From positions 1 through 64,000 of the forward strand of contig QVRM01002033.1 in the NCBI GenBank assembly GCA_003439945.1: a DNA stretch of 64,000 nt, read 5' to 3'. Positions 58,069 to 64,000 of this stretch are shown one piece after another. Under the pieces are notes generated by a model. That model searched no databases. It saw only the letters and a list, made by a program, of their open reading frames with translations, and was not told where the DNA came from. Source of the stretch: Dermanyssus gallinae. Its lineage: Eukaryota > Arthropoda > Arachnida > Mesostigmata > Dermanyssidae. The position numbers and the translations under genes are program-made. Positions within the stretch are counted from its first letter, which is position 1. Every line of letters begins with the position of its first letter.

Positions 58069-61000
58069 ATAACTAGATAGATAGATGATTGGCATTCGGC
58101 GTAGAGCGACGCGCAGACCTCGCTAACCAACGGGTAGGCAAACCTGCCCCCGTTGTTCCTGTCCGTGCTGTTGTCTACCGCGTCTCGTCGCGCTCTCGTG
58201 TGCTGCGTCCTGCTCGAGATTCTTTAACCAACCGCTAACCCGGACAGGACAGAAACGCAACCAAGTGCCGTTTCATGGCGTCCAGAAGAATAGATCCCCC
58301 CCGCCCGGTTCCCCGCTCATGTCGAGGGGGAGAGGGGAGAAGGATCTCTTCTTTTTCTTCTTCTTCTTGTCGTGGATGGACGACAATACAGCCATCGAGA
58401 AACCGAGTGGAATGTCATTGTCATCATCGTACAGCCGTATCCTCCGAGTACCCCGCTATGCAGGCAGCATCGCGTACACAACAATACATCAACAACAACA
58501 CCACAAGTCGCGTAGCCCACACGGAAGCTCCAGCTGCCACTACTAACACGTCGCTTCGAAGTCGCATAGCGTCGCGGGGGGGGGGCATACTTACACATAC
58601 ACGCGAACACAAGCCACCATATATTGTTATTATTTTGATACTGCCATATTATACGAATGGAAACAATACGATCTAAAACTGAATAATAACGTGAACAACC
58701 TAGGTTGATGAGGACCAACCGCCATGGACAACGAAACATGTCGACATATAAAAGTAGCATTACGTATAATATCGCACGCAAGCTTAACACGATCGTTTGT
58801 GTCGGCTCCTTGGTGTCAGGTCGTTGAGCAGTTGAGCACGTAAGTGTGTCTGACAGGGGGTCAGGATGAACTAATACAAGCCATGCGTTCACACTGGCCT
58901 GTGGTAGATCTTCGTGCATGCTAGGTGATTTTGGCATGAGTAGGCAAAGAACCTACAGCCAAAGCGCACGCTCAATAGGTGTGCTGCTCTCCACTCAATA
59001 CGAAGAGTATGCTGCTCTCCACTTCCGAGTATGTCTGTTGTGCTAAACTGCAGAGCCTCCGAAGTTGTCAGATTAATAGATTACACCATTTGACCAATAG
59101 TTACCTTGCCGCTTGACCGGAGAGTGCACATCATTGCAAGCCTTGACTTTAGTTACTATATTACCCAGCTTGTCACGGACCTTATCAATACCATTCTTGA
59201 CGTGGTTGGTGGACTAAAAATGACCCCGATATCCGATTGTGATATGTAATACAAACAAACCGGTTGAGGAGGTCGAGCTTATAGTTTTAGATGTTACACT
59301 GAACATGTTCTAGACCCTATACACACATTTTAACAATGCAGCATGACTGCCCAATGCCAGCTTAGATGAGGGGATCAGCTATATCACGTCTGTGATATCA
59401 AATCAGACAACCTAAGATCTTGACATTCCATGAATACTAAAGCTATAGAATATAAGGCTTATCAATGTCGTATTGTCAGGTGGGCACACACACAAGCCAA
59501 ATTCACAGCAGCTTATTCTTGAGCGCAGGTTCTTATGAATTGCAACGCAATGACATTTTCTTCTACCGCCATGTAGGTAGAAGTGGTAGACGACTAAAGC
59601 TTGCTTGGCTAAAACACTGACGCGGCGCCTTGACCAAATTCTACTCAAGCAGAATTATTTTTTCAGCTTCGTTAACTGTTAAATCAGGTTAAATCTGCTG
59701 TTACATTTCTCCTTTGCTGGAGAAATTTCACTATGCCCAGTATGACCACAATAACGGTAGCTAAAGAGATAAAGATGAAATTATGGCATATGTTAGTCTC
59801 CTACCAGCAGCCAACAGTCCAAACAAGTAAGTTTAATGTCTAGAATTATGTCTTGAATCCCCCCTCGTCTGACAAACCTTGAAAAAATAACCAACACAGC
59901 TGTACCGACGAGAGTCACATATAGTAGGGGGCTCACGCTGAGAGATTTCAGCCCAGAATAAAAAAAACTATAATACCACCTATAACTATAATGCACATAC
60001 CGCCATGTAATTCTGTCCTCAATTTAATAAGACCGGCGGCGCGGAGCTGCACATTAATCCTGTCATCTGTCGTCACTAACAGCCTAGGGCGACGCGTGCC
60101 GCAATTAGTCTAGTTGTTAGCGGGTTGCTTATGATAATATTAATTGCAACATTAACATTATGAAGGCACGGCAGCAACCACCAATATCACCACAGGCAAC
60201 AATAACGACACCAACAACAACAACAAATACAAAAATTATCACAACAATAACAACATAGACTATAAGGGCAACTGCAACAATCGCGCGAAGAAGACAGCTC
60301 TGTCGAAGGCGAGGATTTGCTCCGATGAACAAGAAGAAAGCTGCTTATGTCACAGGCATGCCAGTTAGGGAAGATCGGTTCACGTCTTCTGGACAGCACC
60401 GCAGTACAAATGGCAGTCCGAGGGCGGTGATGCTAAAAAATGCCAGAAAGTTTTTCGCTCATCTAGCGCTGTTCGGGCCAGCGAGAGGGCCAAACTCACT
60501 ACCGGCGCTAGCGCACCACAGATCCCTCGATCTGCAGCTAGCCACCTCTTCGGACATTGTCAGGCTCCGCTTAAAAACGCGATAGGGGGCACGAATAAAA
60601 AACAAGTCAAACGCCAACGGCTGTCAACGCCGGTTCGGTCAACGCCGGTGTGTCTATTGTGTGTTTTTCCGAAACGACATCCAGAATCTGTCTTTGAAGG
60701 CGACTGTTTGTTTACGTTCGTCTGCTGAAAACTTCAGCAGAAGCAGCATCGTTCGCCTGGCTGGCTCTACACTAGACGGGCTAAAAAGACATCACGTTAG
60801 ACACAACAGTGACTGAATGAAATACGTGTAGTATATCTGTACATGTGTAATATATTACTCAAATTATAGCCCAATGTAGGCACCGCCTTCAATGTTACGT
60901 AATGCGCAAATATTATTATGATTATAGACTAACAATAAAAGATGAACTTCCTCCGTTATGATTGAACAAATGCGGATTAAAAATAAAGGAATTGCCAAAC

Positions 61001-61933
61001 AAGCGGGGAACACTCAAAGTCAATTCGACGTGATGAATCGGAGGGATCTGAAACTGAGACCAGAAGCACACTAACGCCATGTAAACGATTCGACTAACAA
61101 ACGGAATATGTTCCAGCGCAAACGTTTTTTCGTCCCTTTAATTCTAATCTACACCTTACCTAACATCAGCTTATCGAAATCGCCAGAGGATCGAGAGCAC
61201 AGGCGGTCTGAAGATGTGTTTGGCAGCAGCTGCTAGGCCTAAACACTAAATACGACGCCAACACGAAGACGCGGGCTATCCCTTCCCTCTGGGGGTCAAC
61301 AACAAGAGATCTCGCCAGCTCTTAAATCGCCCGCCATGTAGCCTCCCGGCGTTCGGCCCGGAATTCAGGATTCGGGATCGCTGCCGAATCGTATCCGCCG
61401 GTGGTCTTACCTGAAAGGAATAATAAGCCAGCAGAAAAGCAGAAAACTCTAATCAATAGGTGTCTCGCAACCATAGGAGGCGGCCGTGTGCCGTCGACAT
61501 CGTCATGTACATATTATGCACGGTAGCAGTCGTCACGTATCGAGCCAATCAATGCAGGAAGCACACGCCTACCAACTCGTCGTTCATTCATTACTATGTC
61601 TATTCAATCCTCCGAGTGTGTGCCCCGACACGAGGAGATGAAAACAACACAGCGTCACAAGCGGTACCTTATACCGATACCGGCAGCAGGTAAGTACAGG
61701 TAAATAAAAAAAAAGTACAGTAAAAAGACAGAGTAAGTACCGGTGAAAACAACGGGGTGTGGGCGTAGCCAACCTGTCTGGCAAAATAAACTTGTCCGTC
61801 ATCTAGTCTGTAGTAGTCGTAGTCGAGACCCGGTTGAAGCCAGTAGTTCGTTACGAAGTTACGAAGCGGTAAGTTGCGATAAGTAAAGGTGGTTGTGTCA
61901 CGATTACGAGCATCGTGAGACAACTATGAGATA
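58069..61933. other. No gene seen; mostly unique DNA
   Basis: TTC run near 58347-58368, G9 at 58577-58585, and a 14-bp direct repeat tgctgctctccact at 58982-58995 and 59010-59023. AAC runs lie at 60205-60255, and gtcaacgccgg is repeated near 60625-60650. The stretch 59000-60100 is AT-rich. The 206-codon minus frame at 58317-58937 has no recognisable domain. Confidence 0.5.
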
Positions 61934-61967
61934 TCGCTGATACCGCGCTACTTGGCGGTATCAGCGA
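61934..61967. repeat. Perfect 13-bp stem, 8-nt loop
   Basis: Arms tcgctgataccgc (61934-61946) and gcggtatcagcga (61955-61967) are exact reverse complements. No gene lies beside it and no T run follows, so a role as terminator is not supported. Confidence 0.8.
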
Positions 61968-62092
61968 CCACCGCGAATAGACCACTGGCAAAAGCTGTAC
62001 CAGCCACAATTGGTGGGCCAACCGCTTCTAACTCACGCGGTCGAGCGTAACGCAGCGGGCAGCAGACTACCAACGGCCAACAAGCCAGAGAG

Positions 62093-62111
62093 CCCCCCCC
62101 CCCCCCCCCCC
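62093..62111. repeat. C19 homopolymer
   Basis: Nineteen consecutive C, the longest G/C homopolymer in the window. The true length is prone to sequencing error. Confidence 0.9.
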
Positions 62112-62593
62112 GCGTGCCCCCGGAACTATAACTATCGCCGACGACGATGATGATAAAGCGACGAGATACCAATAACCATCTCTAACCATCCACTGACTGA
62201 GTGTAATTAAACCATCAGATCTCCGACCGCCACATATGTATCTCTACCTAAGGCTATCTATCTACCTCAGTTAAGTCACGCAGACACATACTACCTTAGC
62301 TACGCAGCTAGGTAGCAAGCTGCAGCAGCAGCAGCTGGTGGTGGAGGTGTCGTATCGGCACCGTCCGAATCGACAAAGGAAAGCGTGGAAACAGCCCGCA
62401 TGCATGCATGCCTCCTGCTTGTCTAAGTGTCACACTCCGCAGTCGCTGTTGAGGTTCTTTCCGTGACACTTCGTCACGCACCATTTCGACGCCATCGAGA
62501 TAGCGAACACCACCATATATCGGCGCATCGAAGTCGTCGTGCATTGACAACACGTCACGTTTATTTATTCATTCGGCACGCAACCGTGCGCAC

Positions 62594-62594
<1 letters not shown>
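62112..62594. other. No gene seen
   Basis: Mixed unique DNA with a CAG run at 62322-62335 and a short gcatgcatgcatgc run near 62400. Confidence 0.5.
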
Positions 62595-62646
<52 letters not shown>

Positions 62647-62725
62647 CATGTGAATAGATTCGAAAATACACATTTACATTATATAATGTAATATGCACAC
62701 GTATATATATATATATATATATATA
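62595..62725. repeat. Two (TA)n arrays around 55 bp
   Basis: TA repeats at 62595-62646 (one AA interruption) and 62702-62725. The spacer includes the palindrome tacattatataatgta. Confidence 0.92.
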
Positions 62726-64000
62726 AAACAGAAAATGGCGAGAATAGAAATGTATCGCCGGCGTAATTAGGCTGTCATGCAATGAAATGCAGCCCGGAGA
62801 AGTACGGGTTCGCTGAAACGGTCAATAACACTTATTTTGACCTGCAGCAACCATTCTTCACAAAAAAAAAAGATAATAGATTCGCATTTTTCGCAGCTTT
62901 ATGCATTGTGGGCGCGACGGGAAATATGTAATGACCAGTGACGATCGAGCGAAATACGTACACTATACCATAGAACGAGGCAATCCACTACAAGGAAAAT
63001 GATCCCGCATCGAATTCAGGATTGAATTATATATATATATATATATATATATACAGTGACCAACAAGCAGGACCCCATCGGAACGGCGAACACGTAAGCG
63101 TTATTGGGGGTTTCGGATGATCGAATCGATAAGAAAAGACATCGACTAGAAATAGCGATTAGGTATGCAAAGGTTTTCGTCATAAGGTTAAAGCAATTGC
63201 ACCGATCTGATGAATCACGAACAAAAATAGGATACTTAACGTTTTTCTTCTACCCGATCAATACTATAATCCAATCCTAAATTATGCGAATACGGTACAA
63301 CTGCCAAGACAAGCTCACAAAAGCTCTTACTTATTACTTTATCGTACTCTTTGCCGTTTGTCAAAGAAACGCCATCTCCAATATGTTATAAAATGATGCA
63401 ATGTGTAGATGAGGTAGCGATTAGGAACATCACTTTATAAACCGACGGTTCTAACCTTACAATTGTAACTCATGAACTCGTATAATAGATAATAAATAAA
63501 TATATTAGTAGTTATTATTCTTGAACTGAGGAATAAACGTCTAGACATTATGTTCTAAAACACAACAGGCCCTTGCTCCATAACACACTATAGGTTCAGC
63601 GTTACTCTCCTACACCCACCAAGTTACGTCACTTGTCTGTGAAACTGATTTGTCCATCGCTCTCCGGTGAAATCTCGAATACGCCTTGTCAAGTCTCTGA
63701 GAATGGCTCTATCTCTTTTTTGAAGATGCCAAGGATTTCCATAGCGACATACATTACATCCTAGCGTCTTGAAAGCTTAAATAAATATAATGATGCTCAT
63801 TCCAATATTATATATATGATTAAAGCGGTCATTTCATAATACTACTACCTCGAGCTTACTTTGTGTAGTGGCAAAAGCTAACGTAAACAGAAATATTCAG
63901 AAACAGTGTTTCACACATAGAAATGCAAATGAGATTAATTCACTTAGCACATTAGTTAGTACTTAGTAGTAGCTAGCAGTAATTCTAACGAATATATGCA
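62726..64000. other. No gene seen; one (AT)n array at 63028-63053
   Basis: AT-rich unique DNA to the window edge with stops in all frames. No repeat family described here recurs in it. Confidence 0.5.

Noticed and set aside
58705..58743. Hammerhead-ribozyme-like core (tgatgag followed by cgaaac and gtc)
   Set aside because: The conserved C before TGATGA is T, and the bases that should form helix II do not pair. A weaker look-alike at about 40850-40876 (ctgagtgagg, then gaaacgtc) fails in the same way. Both could be remnants of dispersed elements, but no ribozyme can be supported.
58317..58937. 206-codon minus-strand frame as a gene
   Set aside because: No domain, no signal peptide, Cys/Arg-rich patches from TTC and similar runs, and no conserved partner. 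Length alone is not enough in GC-mixed DNA.

Overview
The window reads as non-coding DNA from a metazoan nuclear genome. There is no dense gene array and no operon-like spacing. Simple-sequence repeats are everywhere, and there are decayed retrotransposons and a mariner relic. CpG is common and not visibly depleted, and base composition is mixed. This fits an invertebrate with little germline methylation. An arthropod, possibly a chelicerate, is a guess from the style of the repeats and not a demonstrated assignment. I found no complete protein-coding gene, rRNA, functional tRNA or CRISPR array. Nearly all open frames come from (TA)n, (GTT)n/(CAA)n, (TCA)n or CT-rich tracts, giving Ile-Tyr, Asn, Val, Leu or Cys runs. 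The window may be intergenic DNA or a very long intron.

Layout. 0-1 kb: a full-length tRNA-derived SINE with target-site duplications (minus strand), one copy of a second SINE-like family, and one copy of a dispersed repeat called repeat B here. 1-27 kb: mostly unique DNA with (TA)n arrays, compound (TA)n minisatellites (7.4, 9.8 and 11.8 kb), a decaying 35-bp minisatellite (14.9-15.3 kb), and trinucleotide tracts. 3.07-3.35 kb holds one protein-like open frame of unknown meaning. 27.16-28.38 kb: a 5'-truncated non-LTR retrotransposon on the minus strand, with reverse transcriptase motifs A, B and C, two 42/43-bp repeats in its 3'UTR, and a (TA)n tail. 31.27-32.0 kb: the second copy of the first SINE, again with a duplication, then the second copy of repeat B. 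36.7 kb: a 160-bp foldback with perfect 19-bp arms around AT-rich DNA. 43.4 kb: about 41 uninterrupted ATA units. 44.1 and 45.5 kb: a third tRNA-like SINE head and the second copy of the second SINE family. 47.9-48.4 kb: a 70-bp inverted-repeat MITE-like element beside a mariner transposase relic whose frame has one stop and has lost part of its DNA-binding region. 49.1-49.8 kb: a strongly pyrimidine-rich strand. 51.2-51.45 kb: a duplicated block around (AT)n. 57.4 kb: a strong hairpin. 57.93-58.07 kb: a retroposed short structured sequence with an A27 tail and a 15-bp duplication. 58-64 kb: mostly unique AT-rich DNA.

No pathway can be assigned because no functional genes are supported. The biology visible here is mobile-element activity: at least three tRNA-related short elements, one LINE, one mariner/MITE pair and one poly(A) retroposon. 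These sit in DNA where (TA)n arrays often mark element ends or the joints of local tandem duplications. I did not see a convincing new molecular system. The best leads are the poly(A)-tailed retroposon of unknown source RNA, the two bounded SINE copies, the foldback, and a pair of distant loci encoding similar short peptides.
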